A stretch of 64,000 bases of DNA from Candidatus Poribacteria bacterium. Lineage in GTDB: Bacteria; Poribacteria; WGA-4E; UBA9662. The notes below the pieces were generated by a model. The model ran no database searches. It was not told the DNA's origin and saw only the letters and a list, made by a program, of their open reading frames with translations. The stretch covers positions 122,176 through 186,175 of the forward strand of contig PAQF01000025.1 of assembly GCA_002709695.1 (NCBI GenBank), written 5' to 3'. The position numbers and the translations under genes are program-made. Position 1 is the stretch's first letter; every line of letters starts with the position of its first letter. Shown here one piece after another: positions 46,008-56,056 of the stretch.

Positions 46008-46741
46008 TGCGCTAAAAAACGATATTCAGTTTCATAATGGGGTGAGGTTTCTCGAATAAATTTCCGCAACGCTTGTTGAACCAAATTTTTCAGAATACTA
46101 TTAGTCGGAGCAACCTCTGAAATGATCATTGAACCAAGACTATGCGCTTCGCTTGCACGACGATTGTAAAGTTCATCCCAAACAAACTCTTTGGTTGCAA
46201 CATCAAGGATTCGAATTTGTAGAGAAAAAACATATGTTTTTTCCAGATAATCTTGATAGTAAGTTACATAACGTTGCAATGTTCGGGAATACCGCTCAGA
46301 ATAAGCCCGTCTTGGCTGCCTCACAGCATAAAAATCATAGTCTCCACCAACAATAGCATCAACATCCATATAGTCACCAGCCGAAATAATCCGGTCAATG
46401 TTCTCCCGAGCCAAGGTGTTAACAGCAGACGTCCTACCATCAAGCATTAAAAATGTATCTTGAGTACTGATTACATTCAGACCCTTTCGCCTACCTAATT
46501 GATATCTGAGTGACAATGCGATTTCATTCCCAGTATCTGCGGGAACATTTGCCAGCATATTTCCCCTCTTTATGGCTGTAAACGGTAGGACCACCAAATT
46601 ATTGTACTGCTCGAGGTCTATTTGGGAATCAACTTTAACAGGAATACTGATTTTTCGGACGGAATCACCACAGCCTAGAAGCACTGTTATCATAATACCA
46701 ATTAGAGCTAGAAAGCAAAATGCTTCACTCGTTCGATTCAC
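46004..46741 (-). CDS. Outer-membrane lipoprotein, CsgG/FlgO-like
   Basis: About 245 residues from GTG 46741, chosen because GAGGAAG lies just upstream; a TTG at 46759 would add six residues. The signal ends in the lipobox L-L-G-C with C24 lipidated. The mature part (V-V-L-P-F-T near 53, A-L-S-L-R-Y-Q-L near 77, G-L-N-V-I-S, then D-A-I-V-G-G-D-Y-D-F-Y, and L-Q-I-R-I-L-D-V) has the shape of TolB-N/CsgG/FlgO-type lipoproteins. The Y-S-E-R-Y-S-R-T-L-Q-R-Y segment is an unusual Tyr-rich insert. It overlaps both neighbours in the operon. Confidence 0.6.
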   Translation of the reverse strand: MNRTSEAFCFLALIGIMITVLLGCGDSVRKISIPVKVDSQIDLEQYNNLVVLPFTAIKRGNMLANVPADTGNEIALSLRYQLGRRKGLNVISTQDTFLMLDGRTSAVNTLARENIDRIISAGDYMDVDAIVGGDYDFYAVRQPRRAYSERYSRTLQRYVTYYQDYLEKTYVFSLQIRILDVATKEFVWDELYNRRASEAHSLGSMIISEVAPTNSILKNLVQQALRKFIRETSPHYETEYRFLAH

Positions 46742-47087
46742 GTTCTTCTTCCTCAACAACTCTACGCAAAAACCGACATCTACGATAATTAAATCGATAG
46801 AACCTGTTACCTTGATCTAATTCAGTAGCTGTTTCGTAAGCCTGCAAAGCCGCCTCTATCTTACCCAACGCCTCATAGGCAACACCAAGATTATTATAAG
46901 CAGGAGCATATTCGGGCGAGATCTTCAAAACTCGGTTCCAACGAAAGACAGCTTCATTCCATAACTGAGCTTCATATGCTTTGAAAGCAAACTTGCTTTG
47001 ATGCTGAATTTCAATGGGTTGATGAGATGTCGAACACCCAATATTAAACAGAACAGAAAGCATAAGAGATATCAGACAAACACGCAA
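46725..47087 (-). CDS. Small TPR lipoprotein
   Basis: A 120-residue protein: signal peptide with cysteine C18 after F-N-I-G, then two to three TPR units (A-F-K-A-Y-E-A-Q-L-W-N-E-A, A-Y-N-N-L-G-V-A-Y-E-A-L-G) and an acidic Glu-rich end. The start is TTG 47087 with GAGGAG seven bases upstream. It is the first gene of the reverse operon to 40037 and has a promoter at 47114-47142. TPR lipoproteins like this usually scaffold envelope assembly. Confidence 0.72.
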   Translation of the reverse strand: MRVCLISLMLSVLFNIGCSTSHQPIEIQHQSKFAFKAYEAQLWNEAVFRWNRVLKISPEYAPAYNNLGVAYEALGKIEAALQAYETATELDQGNRFYRFNYRRCRFLRRVVEEEERESNE

Positions 47088-47113
47088 TTTCCGACTCCTC
47101 TGCAGTTAGTAAT

Positions 47114-47142
47114 ATTCTACCCTTACCCTATGATGCCGTCAA
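47114..47142 (-). promoter_or_regulatory. sigma70-type promoter for the TPR lipoprotein operon
   Basis: Reverse strand TTGACG (47142-47137), 17-bp spacer, TAGAAT (47119-47114). The predicted start near 47107 leaves ~20 nt, including GAGGAG, before the TTG start at 47087. Confidence 0.6.
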
Positions 47143-47166
47143 GTAAAACCATGGTAACACCATCAC

Positions 47167-47195
47167 TTGCTGATTGCACAACCACATGCTATAAT
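47167..47195 (+). promoter_or_regulatory. sigma70-type promoter for argH
   Basis: TTGCTG (47167-47172), 17-bp spacer, TATAAT (47190-47195) with an extended -10 TG at 47187-47188. The predicted start near 47202 is followed by GAGG at 47209-47212 and ATG 47219. It is back to back with the promoter of the reverse lipoprotein operon. Confidence 0.7.
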
Positions 47196-47218
47196 CAGCG
47201 AAATATTCGAGGCTAAAA

Positions 47219-48733
47219 ATGAAAGAAAAAAAGAAATTGTGGAGCGGGCGGTTTCAGGCGGACATGGACCAAAAAACGCAAGACTTTACCGAATCAACAG
47301 AAACAGACCTTCGCCTTGTGGAGTACGATATTTGGGGAAGTCAAGTTCATGCTATCATGCTCGCTAAACAGAAAATCATTTCCAATACAGATCTCAAACA
47401 GATAATACTATGTCTTGATCAAGTGGACCAAGACTTTAAAGAGGGTAATTTCAGGCTTGACCCACAAAACGAAGATGTTCATATGAATGTTGAGTTGTAT
47501 CTAATCGAAACCGCAGGAGTGGAATTTGGTGGAAAATTACATACAGCCAGATCAAGGAATGATCAGATATTAACAGACGTACGTCTGTATCTACGCCAAC
47601 AGATTCTAGATATCCAACAGCAACTCAGTGATCTCTGCCGATCGTTTCTATCTATCGCTGATCAACATTATCATACAGTAATGCCAGGTTATACCCACAC
47701 CCAACACGCACAACCGATTAGCCTTGGTTTCTGGGCAACCGCCTATGTCAGCAAATTTCTTAGAGATTTAAAACGTTTCGATTCAGCTTATACAATCACT
47801 AATCAGAACCCACTTGGGTCTGCAGCACTAGCAGGAACATCCTTCCCTATCGACCGAGATTTGACGGCCAAACTTCTTGGGTTCGATACTGTCCAAGAGC
47901 ACGCGCTTGATGTAATCAGTTCACGAGACTTTATCCTTGAAATACTTTCAAATCTATCCATTTTGATGGTCGGGTTATCTCGCTTTTGCGAAGAAATCAT
48001 TTACTGGACCTCCTACGAGTTTCGTATAGCGGAACTTGACGATCAATTTGCTTCAGGGAGTTCAATTATGCCGCAAAAGAAAAATGCAGATCTCGCAGAA
48101 TTAACACGAGGAAGAACCGGCCGGGTTATAGGTGCACTCATCGACGTATTAACTAGCCTCAAAGGCTTACCAATGGGTTACAACCGCGATTTACAAGAAG
48201 ACAAACCACCACTTTGGCAAGCTCTTGATGTAGTGAAATCCTGCCTTGCCATTCTACCAGATATGTTAGGAACAACCCACTTTAATACAATCCGGATGGC
48301 ACAGCTATGTGACATGAATTTCATTACGGCCACTGAACTAGCAAACCACCTAGCCTCTGAACACAATATCCCATTCCGCCAATGCCATGAGGTTGTTGGA
48401 AGTGTAGTCGGTGAATTATCAAGATCTGGAAAGACCTTTGCCGATTGGAATAAGACACAGCAGTTACTGAAAACAAAGGGGATTGACTTAAAAACAGATC
48501 AACTCCAACAAATTCTCGATCCCATAAACACATTACAAAATAATGGGAGTGTTGGTGGGACTTCCCCAAAAGAAGTTAAACGAATGTCCCAGAATTTCGC
48601 AACGCAACTCGATCAAATAGAAATTCAAATAAGCTCGCGTTTGAACCACATAGACCATGCTCGTAAAAAAACGAGACAAATCATAGATCTAGTGTTGAGT
48701 ACTCAGCAATTAACTACAATCGAAATTGATTGA
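47219..48733 (+). CDS. argH: Argininosuccinate lyase
   Basis: A 504-residue fumarase/aspartase superfamily enzyme that splits argininosuccinate into arginine and fumarate. Intact signatures: L-W-S-G-R-F near the start, D-V-H-M-N-V-E, H-T-A-R-S-R-N-D-Q, T-H-T-Q-H-A-Q-P, and the catalytic loop G-S-S-I-M-P-Q-K-K-N. It is about 40 residues longer than typical ArgH (~460) because of a C-terminal helical extension after the G-S-V-G-G-T-S segment. GAGG precedes ATG. It stands alone on the forward strand; its last 24 bp overlap the convergent helicase gene. Confidence 0.95.
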   Translation: MKEKKKLWSGRFQADMDQKTQDFTESTETDLRLVEYDIWGSQVHAIMLAKQKIISNTDLKQIILCLDQVDQDFKEGNFRLDPQNEDVHMNVELYLIETAGVEFGGKLHTARSRNDQILTDVRLYLRQQILDIQQQLSDLCRSFLSIADQHYHTVMPGYTHTQHAQPISLGFWATAYVSKFLRDLKRFDSAYTITNQNPLGSAALAGTSFPIDRDLTAKLLGFDTVQEHALDVISSRDFILEILSNLSILMVGLSRFCEEIIYWTSYEFRIAELDDQFASGSSIMPQKKNADLAELTRGRTGRVIGALIDVLTSLKGLPMGYNRDLQEDKPPLWQALDVVKSCLAILPDMLGTTHFNTIRMAQLCDMNFITATELANHLASEHNIPFRQCHEVVGSVVGELSRSGKTFADWNKTQQLLKTKGIDLKTDQLQQILDPINTLQNNGSVGGTSPKEVKRMSQNFATQLDQIEIQISSRLNHIDHARKKTRQIIDLVLSTQQLTTIEID

Positions 48734-51700
48734 GGCACATTGTAGATTATTTGAACCGATGCACATTAGACAACCTTTCTGCCCCGGCATGAACTCACCA
48801 TCTTGGATATCGCCAATATACTTAGTCCAACGGGCTTCGACTTCTTCTAGATCCGAAAAATTGAATTTGAAACAGTGCGAATAACCAGTTCGCGTGAAAA
48901 AAATTGTTGCTGAAAGAAATTCCTGATCAGCAAAAAGCCGATTGGCAAGCAGTGCCTTCAATTCGATCTGCGTCTGATAGAAGCTAATCCTGTCTGAAAT
49001 TGATGAGATCCCAATATCGTCTGTGTTGTATTCGATTATTTCCCAAATTTCACCTGAAGTCCGAATAGTTCGATCAATCTTACCATAAACAATGTGTTTC
49101 CCAATCAAAGCACGTACGTGATGTTCACAATGACTACTCTCCGCACACAAGGTTCTTTCTCCCATCTCTGATTGAATAAAACAATCAACATGACTACGAA
49201 CAACCTCGAATAATTCCGACGTACCACGCGTTACAGACTGAACTAAAGAATGAATCTGGTCATAGTCTGACCAGTTTTTAATTTGTGAAAGGACTTCATG
49301 AACAGCAACATCAACAGATTCATCAACACCATGATTAAATTGCCAAATTTCACCATCTATCCCATCGATTGGCGTGCAAAATTGACGATTAAGACAAAAC
49401 ATCATTGGACAATAAGCATATGTAACTAGTTCGTTTACACCAAAAGTTTCACCTATATTGGAACTTTGGAGCAGTCCAATTTGAACTTTTGGTTGATCTA
49501 GCGTAGGTACAACAATTCGGGCTTCTGGAAACCTTGTGCAAGGTTCCAAATCAGATACCGAACGAATAACAGACAATGGAAGCATAAAATTAAATTGATC
49601 ATAAGAGCCCTCAAACTCAGAGTTCACCACTTTAATAGTAACAGGAAATTCATACAAATTCTGATGATTTCCACCTCTCAGCCCCAAAGCATCCAAAGTC
49701 CAAGCCAACCACCCTTTTGGTTGCTTTCTTTCTTCAAGAGTAGCTGATAATATCAGGCGATCTCTGGCACGTGTAGCAGCAACATAAAAAAGCCTTTTTT
49801 CCTCAGCAAGTTGGCGATTTATCAACCGCGTTTTTATAAACTCAGTCGTTGCTGGAGAACTTTTATCGAAATTCTTGCTTGGATTTTTTGGACTTATACC
49901 AATCCCTACTTCAGCATCGATTAATGGTTCTACATCTGTTCTTGGAGGGTAGTGCAAATCAGGCAATATTACAACAGGAAATTCAAGTCCTTTTGAAGCA
50001 TGTACCGTCATAATTTGCACACAATCATTGGTATGCTCAATCGTTGCCTGCTCTTCCCGGTCCTCCTCCACAATCATCATTTCGATCTGCTCCAAGAAAT
50101 CAGATAATTTCACAAAGCTGGACTTATCAAATTCCCTAGCGATGTCAAGTAGTTTTTCATAATTTGCCCACCGCTGGCTCCCGTGCGGTCCTACACTAAG
50201 CACACTGAGCATCCCAGTTTCGTTCACAACCTGCCGGATCAATAGGCTAATTGGCAAACTGGAAAAAACAGTAAGATGGTGTACCAACTTTTCTATTGCA
50301 CAATGAATCTCCATCTGATCTAAATTCAATCTTCCGTAATTCTTTAGTTTCTCCCATAAGCATAATTCGGATTCCATACGCGTAATTTCGTATAATTTCG
50401 TGTCCGATAAACTGAAAAAAGGTGCACGCAACAAGCCAAACAAAGCTACATCATTAGCAGGATTTTCTAAAAACTGGAGATAGTTAACAATATCATAAAT
50501 TTCCTGCCGCTGGTAGAAACCAATTCCTCCGGCGATTCGATATGGAACTCCAGCTTGAACGAATTGACTCTCAATGCGCGACAAATGTGTCCGGTTGCGA
50601 ATTAAAACAGCAATATCACTATATCGAATTGGTCGCTCGAACTCTCCCATGTTGTTTTGTTCCCATACAATCACTTTGGTATCAATCATGTGATGGATAC
50701 GAGCGGTAATTAGCTGATGTTCGTTCTGAGTTTCGGAACCAAGTAACAATTCCACATCTCCTGAAGCACTATTGCTTCTTCCTTTAATCAATGGATCGTA
50801 TCTAACTTCAAATTCATTTTCCAACTCATAACCCATAATCTGTTCAAAAAGAAGATTAACAAAAGCAATCAGATTTCTAAGAAGCCGGAAATTTTCTGCC
50901 AAATGCAGGCTTCCACATTTCTCTAGTTGTGTTGATGACAGTAATTTCCCATCCCATTTAAAATCGCTCGTATTCTTTGCCTGATATTCAAGTATTTCTT
51001 TCGTGGTCTGTTGAAAAACTCTCACATCCGCATCTCGAAAACCATATATGCTTTGCTTCTGGTCTCCAACAATGAACAAGTTCCCAGTAGAAAAATCCGA
51101 TATTATTGGCTTCAAAATTTCATACTGCAACATATTGGTATCCTGATATTCATCCACCATAATGTATGCGTAACGTTGTGCCAAACGATTACGAACCATC
51201 TGATTCTGCAATAAAGTTTTAGCTTTCACCAATATATCATCGAAATCAAGTGTCCCCTGCTGAGCATTTCGCGCATCATAATGATCACGAACTCTACAGT
51301 ATATCTGAACTAACGAACGACTAAGATCAACTAAGCAACGATCATCACAACTAATTAATGGAAATGTTTTAACTGTTTGCCCAGCATTGACCAAAAATTG
51401 AACTTGGTTCTCGAACTCTTCAATCTCTGTTCCTCTCCCAAAGAAGTTTTGCTTAGCAATATTCTTTTTATCTTTGGTCAAAACGAAATCGGAAATCTGG
51501 TTAAGTATCGAACTTATCTTTTCGAGATTTCGTTCTTTATCAAGTTTATCAACCAGATCTTTAACAGCTTTTGCATCCCTACCTTTTGCGATAGTCAACA
51601 CTATATTTAGATGATAAACCCAAGCTTCAACAGGAAATTTCCTTCCAATCACCTGACTCAATTGATCCTGAATGAATTGTTGCCAATATGAAAGTATTTG

Positions 51701-52282
51701 GTCACTATTCAATTGATAAATATCATCAGATATTTGATCAATGACATACCGACGAGAAAAAAGTTTAGTGAGAACCTGTTCAAGTCGTTTTTCGCCAAAA
51801 ACCCTAAGTAGGATTGCCAGATGCTGATAATCTGGATCCACCTTTGGATATTCAGCGACTTTTTTCAGAATAGACGCTACAGCACCTCTAACCAATATTC
51901 GTTGTTCAATGCTATCAATCACCCGAAAACCGATATCTATCTCAGCCTCAATTGGATGTTCTCTGAGAATCTTGGAGCAAAATGCATGAATGGTCGAAAT
52001 CTGGGCGGAGATCATGCCTGTCTTAATCTCCATCAGCCTTTCAATATCACGTCCATCCGAAATACGATTTTCAATTTCGCGGAGAATACGTTGACGAAGC
52101 TCAGCAGCAGCTTTTTCAGTAAATGTGATGGCCGCAACTTGTCCAACCCTGAGTTTTTTTTGAGTAAGAATATCAATGTAACGATTGACGAGAACTGCCG
52201 TTTTGCCAGAGCCAGCACCAGCTGTTAAAGCAATATGACGTTCAAGATCATGGGCTTTCTTCTGGTTCAGTGTTAGCTTCAT
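48710..52282 (-). CDS. UvrD/AddA-type helicase with Cas4-like Fe-S nuclease domain (nuclease motif altered)
   Basis: A 1190-residue SF1A DNA helicase. Motif I is A-G-A-G-S-G-K-T (21-28), motif II V-D-E-Y-Q-D-T, with R-D-A-D and V-H-A-S-K-G-L-E-F further on and A-T-R-A-R-D-R-L near the helicase end. Its C-terminal ~250 residues look like a RecB/AddB/Cas4 nuclease: Y-A-Y-C-P-M-M-F-C...C, D1070 in G-K-I-D-R, E1084-Y-N1086, and a C-terminal C-L-M-C-x7-C for an Fe-S cluster. The catalytic Lys expected after E-Y is Asn1086. No AddB gene is adjacent. It follows the ABC ATPase gene directly and probably repairs double-strand breaks. Confidence 0.82.
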   Translation of the reverse strand: MKLTLNQKKAHDLERHIALTAGAGSGKTAVLVNRYIDILTQKKLRVGQVAAITFTEKAAAELRQRILREIENRISDGRDIERLMEIKTGMISAQISTIHAFCSKILREHPIEAEIDIGFRVIDSIEQRILVRGAVASILKKVAEYPKVDPDYQHLAILLRVFGEKRLEQVLTKLFSRRYVIDQISDDIYQLNSDQILSYWQQFIQDQLSQVIGRKFPVEAWVYHLNIVLTIAKGRDAKAVKDLVDKLDKERNLEKISSILNQISDFVLTKDKKNIAKQNFFGRGTEIEEFENQVQFLVNAGQTVKTFPLISCDDRCLVDLSRSLVQIYCRVRDHYDARNAQQGTLDFDDILVKAKTLLQNQMVRNRLAQRYAYIMVDEYQDTNMLQYEILKPIISDFSTGNLFIVGDQKQSIYGFRDADVRVFQQTTKEILEYQAKNTSDFKWDGKLLSSTQLEKCGSLHLAENFRLLRNLIAFVNLLFEQIMGYELENEFEVRYDPLIKGRSNSASGDVELLLGSETQNEHQLITARIHHMIDTKVIVWEQNNMGEFERPIRYSDIAVLIRNRTHLSRIESQFVQAGVPYRIAGGIGFYQRQEIYDIVNYLQFLENPANDVALFGLLRAPFFSLSDTKLYEITRMESELCLWEKLKNYGRLNLDQMEIHCAIEKLVHHLTVFSSLPISLLIRQVVNETGMLSVLSVGPHGSQRWANYEKLLDIAREFDKSSFVKLSDFLEQIEMMIVEEDREEQATIEHTNDCVQIMTVHASKGLEFPVVILPDLHYPPRTDVEPLIDAEVGIGISPKNPSKNFDKSSPATTEFIKTRLINRQLAEEKRLFYVAATRARDRLILSATLEERKQPKGWLAWTLDALGLRGGNHQNLYEFPVTIKVVNSEFEGSYDQFNFMLPLSVIRSVSDLEPCTRFPEARIVVPTLDQPKVQIGLLQSSNIGETFGVNELVTYAYCPMMFCLNRQFCTPIDGIDGEIWQFNHGVDESVDVAVHEVLSQIKNWSDYDQIHSLVQSVTRGTSELFEVVRSHVDCFIQSEMGERTLCAESSHCEHHVRALIGKHIVYGKIDRTIRTSGEIWEIIEYNTDDIGISSISDRISFYQTQIELKALLANRLFADQEFLSATIFFTRTGYSHCFKFNFSDLEEVEARWTKYIGDIQDGEFMPGQKGCLMCIGSNNLQCASINFDCS

Positions 52283-53362
52283 CTACATATCTGGAGGGAG
52301 TAGAATAACGTCTTCAGAAGCTATAAAACAAGTGAGATGTTCTCCAACTCGAGTGTCATGATCTCCTGGCTTATAACGTGTAGCCTTAAGTGGAATACTA
52401 TCATTGACGAGAAGATGGCACTCTTCGATTCGACCAAGATAAATAATACCAGTAACTTTTGCTTCAAACTGATTAACAACACCTTGATGGAGTGGCCCAC
52501 CAACATGAATAGCTTCCGGTCGAATTGAGCAAGAAACTTTCTCACCTCTCTGAAAGGAATTTTCCACGTGACTCGACAACATTCCAATCTCAGAGTTAAT
52601 TACTGTATTAGCTGTTCCATGAGACTCAACGGATCCACAAACGAAATTTGTTTCGCCAATAAAGTTCGCAACAAACGTATTGGATGGAAAACAATAGACA
52701 TGACGAGGCGTTCCAACTTGAATGATCTTCCCGTCTTTCATCACTGCCATTCGGTCAGCCATTGAGAGTGCTTCACTCTGATCATGTGTAACATATACTG
52801 CTGTAATGTTCGATTGTGAATGAATCCGTTTAATCTCATTACGCATCTCCAACCGAAGTTTGGCATCCATGTTACTCAATGGTTCATCCAATAACAAGAC
52901 ATCAGGTTCAATAACCAGCGCCCTCGCCAATGCAACACGCTGCTGTTCGCCACCAGAAAGTTTGTTAATTGGACGATCAATGTAATCTTCCATTTGTATA
53001 GTCTGCAATGCAGAGAGAACTTTCTCTCGCCGAAGGCTCTTATCCTCCTTCCTAAGAGATAAACCATACTCAATATTTTCCGCTACTGTCATATGCGGCC
53101 ATAGCGCATAGTTTTGGAAAACCATTCCAGTATTCCGTTTATGAGGAGGAATATTATTCATCAGCTGATCGCCGAAAAGCAACTCCCCAGAATCAGGTTG
53201 ATAAAAGCCAGCTATCGTACGTAAACAAGTTGTTTTACCACAGCCAGAGGGACCTAGCAGAAAAAAGAGTTCGCCCTTTTCAACACTCAAGTTGATACTA
53301 TCTAGAGCAAACGTGGTATCAAAAGTTTTGACAACATCGACTAAACGAACTTCTATAGACAA
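52283..53362 (-). CDS. ABC transporter ATP-binding protein (MalK/PotA/UgpC type)
   Basis: A 359-residue import-type ATPase. Walker A G37-P-S-G-C-G-K-T44, Q-loop F-Q-N-Y-A-L-W-P-H, signature L-S-G-G-E-Q (135-140), Walker B L-L-L-D-E-P (E160), D-loop S-N-M-D and H-loop V-T-H-D are all intact. The C-terminal ~110 residues form a TOBE domain (S-I-R-P-E-A-I), typical of sugar, polyamine or iron importers. No permease or binding protein is in the window, so the substrate is unknown. Its stop abuts the helicase start and 16 bp separate it from lepB. Confidence 0.88.
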   Translation of the reverse strand: MSIEVRLVDVVKTFDTTFALDSINLSVEKGELFFLLGPSGCGKTTCLRTIAGFYQPDSGELLFGDQLMNNIPPHKRNTGMVFQNYALWPHMTVAENIEYGLSLRKEDKSLRREKVLSALQTIQMEDYIDRPINKLSGGEQQRVALARALVIEPDVLLLDEPLSNMDAKLRLEMRNEIKRIHSQSNITAVYVTHDQSEALSMADRMAVMKDGKIIQVGTPRHVYCFPSNTFVANFIGETNFVCGSVESHGTANTVINSEIGMLSSHVENSFQRGEKVSCSIRPEAIHVGGPLHQGVVNQFEAKVTGIIYLGRIEECHLLVNDSIPLKATRYKPGDHDTRVGEHLTCFIASEDVILLPPDM

Positions 53363-53378
53363 ACCAATATTTTCCCAG

Positions 53379-54218
53379 TTAATCTAAACCACTATCATAT
53401 TCGGTTTTAATGAGCTTAAGAGCCCTTTCAAATCTAGGTTTAAACCAAGGATTCGCTGACCAATAAATCATAAATGCCTGACCTTTTATATCTGACAATG
53501 CAACTGGTCCCCACCCGCGGCTATCATAACTCTGATCACGATTATCTCCCATAGCAAAAACATAGCCTGGAGGAACCACAAAAGGCCTATACTCTTTCAA
53601 CGAAGTTGTGTAATCCTTAAAATACCGCTCGAAGGTCTGCGCGTCAAAATCTGAGAATTCCTGCCAACGTTCAAAAGTTGGTAAATCCTGAGGTTGAGAA
53701 CGGAAAGGAGGAAATGAATATCTTGGAGATTCATAGACTTGAAAACGTTGGTCATAAACATATTTTGTGTAGTTGCTACTATCAATCTCCTTATCATTGA
53801 CAAAAAGTTTATTACCTCGCGTTTCAACGGTATCTCCTGCGAGAGCAACAACACGTTTGATATAATTCTTATGCCTTTCGTGAGGGGGTACAAAAACAAT
53901 AACATCTCCCAGAGAAGGTTTATGATAATTGAACAGCCGTGTCTCAGTTCCCGGCACCTTAAAGCCATAGATAAATTTACAAACTAAAATCCGGTCCCCA
54001 ATTAATAATGTATCTTCCATAGAACTCGAAGGAATCTTATAGGCTTCAACCACAAAGGGACGGATTAGCCCGAATACAGCAGCACAAGCAACAACGATAA
54101 CCTGCAAATACTCCCAGAATACCGTCTGCCGAAATTTCTGAAATCTTGTTATTTGATTGTGAGTAGGTTTTTCTTCCATATAAGTCGTAAACATCCTTCC
54201 ACGCAACTTATTCGTCAT
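53379..54218 (-). CDS. lepB: Signal peptidase I
   Basis: Membrane serine protease (S26) that removes Sec signal peptides. One transmembrane helix (about 37-56) precedes the catalytic Ser66 in I-P-S-S-S-M, the general base K121 in [12 protein letters not shown], and the C-terminal [16 protein letters not shown] box. About 280 residues from ATG 54218, which overlaps the lepA stop by 11 bp; ATGs at 54194 and 54179 are equally possible and GGAAGG lies just before 54194. A ~45-residue insert rich in Phe, Gln and Glu sits before the last box. It follows lepA, a common pairing. Confidence 0.93.
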   Translation of the reverse strand: MTNKLRGRMFTTYMEEKPTHNQITRFQKFRQTVFWEYLQVIVVACAAVFGLIRPFVVEAYKIPSSSMEDTLLIGDRILVCKFIYGFKVPGTETRLFNYHKPSLGDVIVFVPPHERHKNYIKRVVALAGDTVETRGNKLFVNDKEIDSSNYTKYVYDQRFQVYESPRYSFPPFRSQPQDLPTFERWQEFSDFDAQTFERYFKDYTTSLKEYRPFVVPPGYVFAMGDNRDQSYDSRGWGPVALSDIKGQAFMIYWSANPWFKPRFERALKLIKTEYDSGLD

Positions 54219-56013
54219 CTGTTGATAGGATTGCCATAAATGCTTCTTGCGGCACATCGACATCTCCTACCTGCTTCATTCTTTTCTTCCCTTCCTTTTG
54301 CTTTTCAAGCAGCTTCCGCTTTCTAGTAATATCACCACCATAACATTTGGCTGTCACATTCTTGCGGAGTTGACGAATTGTTTCGCGAGCAATAATCTTG
54401 TTACCAATCGCTGCTTGTATTGGAATTTCAAACATCTGTTGTGGAATCAGCTCTCGCAACTTCTTGGCCAAAGCTCGCCCACGATAATAAGCATTATCTC
54501 TATGAAGAATTGTGGAGAGAGCATCTACGGATTTGCCATTCAATAAAATATCGAGTTTGACGAGTTTCGATTCCTTGTATTCACTGATTTCGTACTCAAG
54601 CGAGCCATAACCACGTGTTAGAGATTTCAGTTTGTCATGAAAATCCACAAGAATTTCACTTAATGGCAGATCATATACAAGCAAAGTTCGAGTTTGATCC
54701 AGTTGATCCATCTTAATAAAGCTTCCCCGCCGTTTTTGACAAAGATCCATCACATTGCCAATGTAATCAGCTGGAACTATAATTTCCGCAGTAATATATG
54801 GCTCTTCAATCCAATCTATCTGATCAGAATTTGGTAAATGGGCAGGATTATCAACTTCAATAGAACTCTGATCAGTCAGATAAACGTGCAATTTCACACT
54901 GGGTGAAGTGCGAATTAATGTCAAATTGAATTCGCGTTCAAGCCGTTCCTGAATTACCTCCATATGCAGTAAGCCAAGAAAACCACATCGAAACCCAAAC
55001 CCCAAAGCCACGGAACTTTCAGGTTCAAAATTAAAAGAAGAATCATTCAATTTCAATTTTTCCAATGCTTCCCTTGACATAATAAAATCCCCCGTGTCGG
55101 CCGGATAGAGGCCGCAAAATACAACCGGCTTCACTTCTCTATAACCAGGTAAAGGATTTTCTGTTTTTCGCCCTACATGTGTAATAGTGTCGCCAATTTT
55201 CGCATTCTCAACGTCTTTGATACTAGCAGTAATATACCCAACTGATCCAACCGAGAGCTTATCAATAGAATACATTTCTGGCAGAAATACACCGAGTTCC
55301 TCAACCTCATGTGATCTACCAGTGGCCATTGCATAAATATGATCCCCAACCTTAATCTGGCCATCAAATACTCTAATGTACATGACAACCCCACGATAAC
55401 TGTCATAAAATGAATCTATCAATAATGCTTTAAGCGGCGAATCCAACGCACCAGACGGTGGTGAAATTTGACTAACGATGGATTCCAAAACATCTTTAGT
55501 CCCTATACCTTCCTTAGCACTTGCTAATACGGCTTCGTCAGCTGGTATCCCAATGATCTCTTCAATCTGATTTCGAACTTCATCCGGACGAGCATGGGGT
55601 AAATCTATCTTATTAATCACCGGAATAATCTCCAAATCCTTATCAATCGCCAAATAAGCATTAGCCAAGGTTTGAGCCTCAACGCCCTGAGCCGCATCAA
55701 CAATCAGGATCGCACCTTCACAAGCCATAAGGCTTCGCGAAACTTCGTACGAAAAATCAACATGTCCTGGTGTATCAATTAAATTCAATTCGTAGGTTTC
55801 TCCATCGTCAGCCGGATATTGTAAGCGGACCACATTTGCTTTGATTGTTATTCCGCGCTCACGCTCTAATTCCATCTGGTCAAGAACCTGATCACGCATT
55901 TCACGCTGTGTCAATGCCCCAGTGTATTCTATCAAACGATCACTAAGCGTACTTTTGCCATGGTCGATATGACCAAGAATACAATAATTTCGGATTTTTT
56001 CTCGGTTTGACAT
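54208..56013 (-). CDS. lepA: Elongation factor 4 (LepA)
   Basis: A 601-residue translational GTPase that back-translocates or rescues stalled ribosomes. G1 is [10 protein letters not shown]3 D-T-P-G-H-V-D-F with intact catalytic His, G4 N-K-I-D, and the C-terminal domain carries the LepA-specific [21 protein letters not shown]. Length is exactly typical (~600). It lies between pyrE (43 bp upstream) and lepB (overlapping) in the reverse operon. Confidence 0.96.
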   Translation of the reverse strand: MSNREKIRNYCILGHIDHGKSTLSDRLIEYTGALTQREMRDQVLDQMELERERGITIKANVVRLQYPADDGETYELNLIDTPGHVDFSYEVSRSLMACEGAILIVDAAQGVEAQTLANAYLAIDKDLEIIPVINKIDLPHARPDEVRNQIEEIIGIPADEAVLASAKEGIGTKDVLESIVSQISPPSGALDSPLKALLIDSFYDSYRGVVMYIRVFDGQIKVGDHIYAMATGRSHEVEELGVFLPEMYSIDKLSVGSVGYITASIKDVENAKIGDTITHVGRKTENPLPGYREVKPVVFCGLYPADTGDFIMSREALEKLKLNDSSFNFEPESSVALGFGFRCGFLGLLHMEVIQERLEREFNLTLIRTSPSVKLHVYLTDQSSIEVDNPAHLPNSDQIDWIEEPYITAEIIVPADYIGNVMDLCQKRRGSFIKMDQLDQTRTLLVYDLPLSEILVDFHDKLKSLTRGYGSLEYEISEYKESKLVKLDILLNGKSVDALSTILHRDNAYYRGRALAKKLRELIPQQMFEIPIQAAIGNKIIARETIRQLRKNVTAKCYGGDITRKRKLLEKQKEGKKRMKQVGDVDVPQEAFMAILSTDDE

Positions 56014-56056
56014 TTATTCTTTCGTTGGTTGATATAGAACTGAAACACTACAATAG

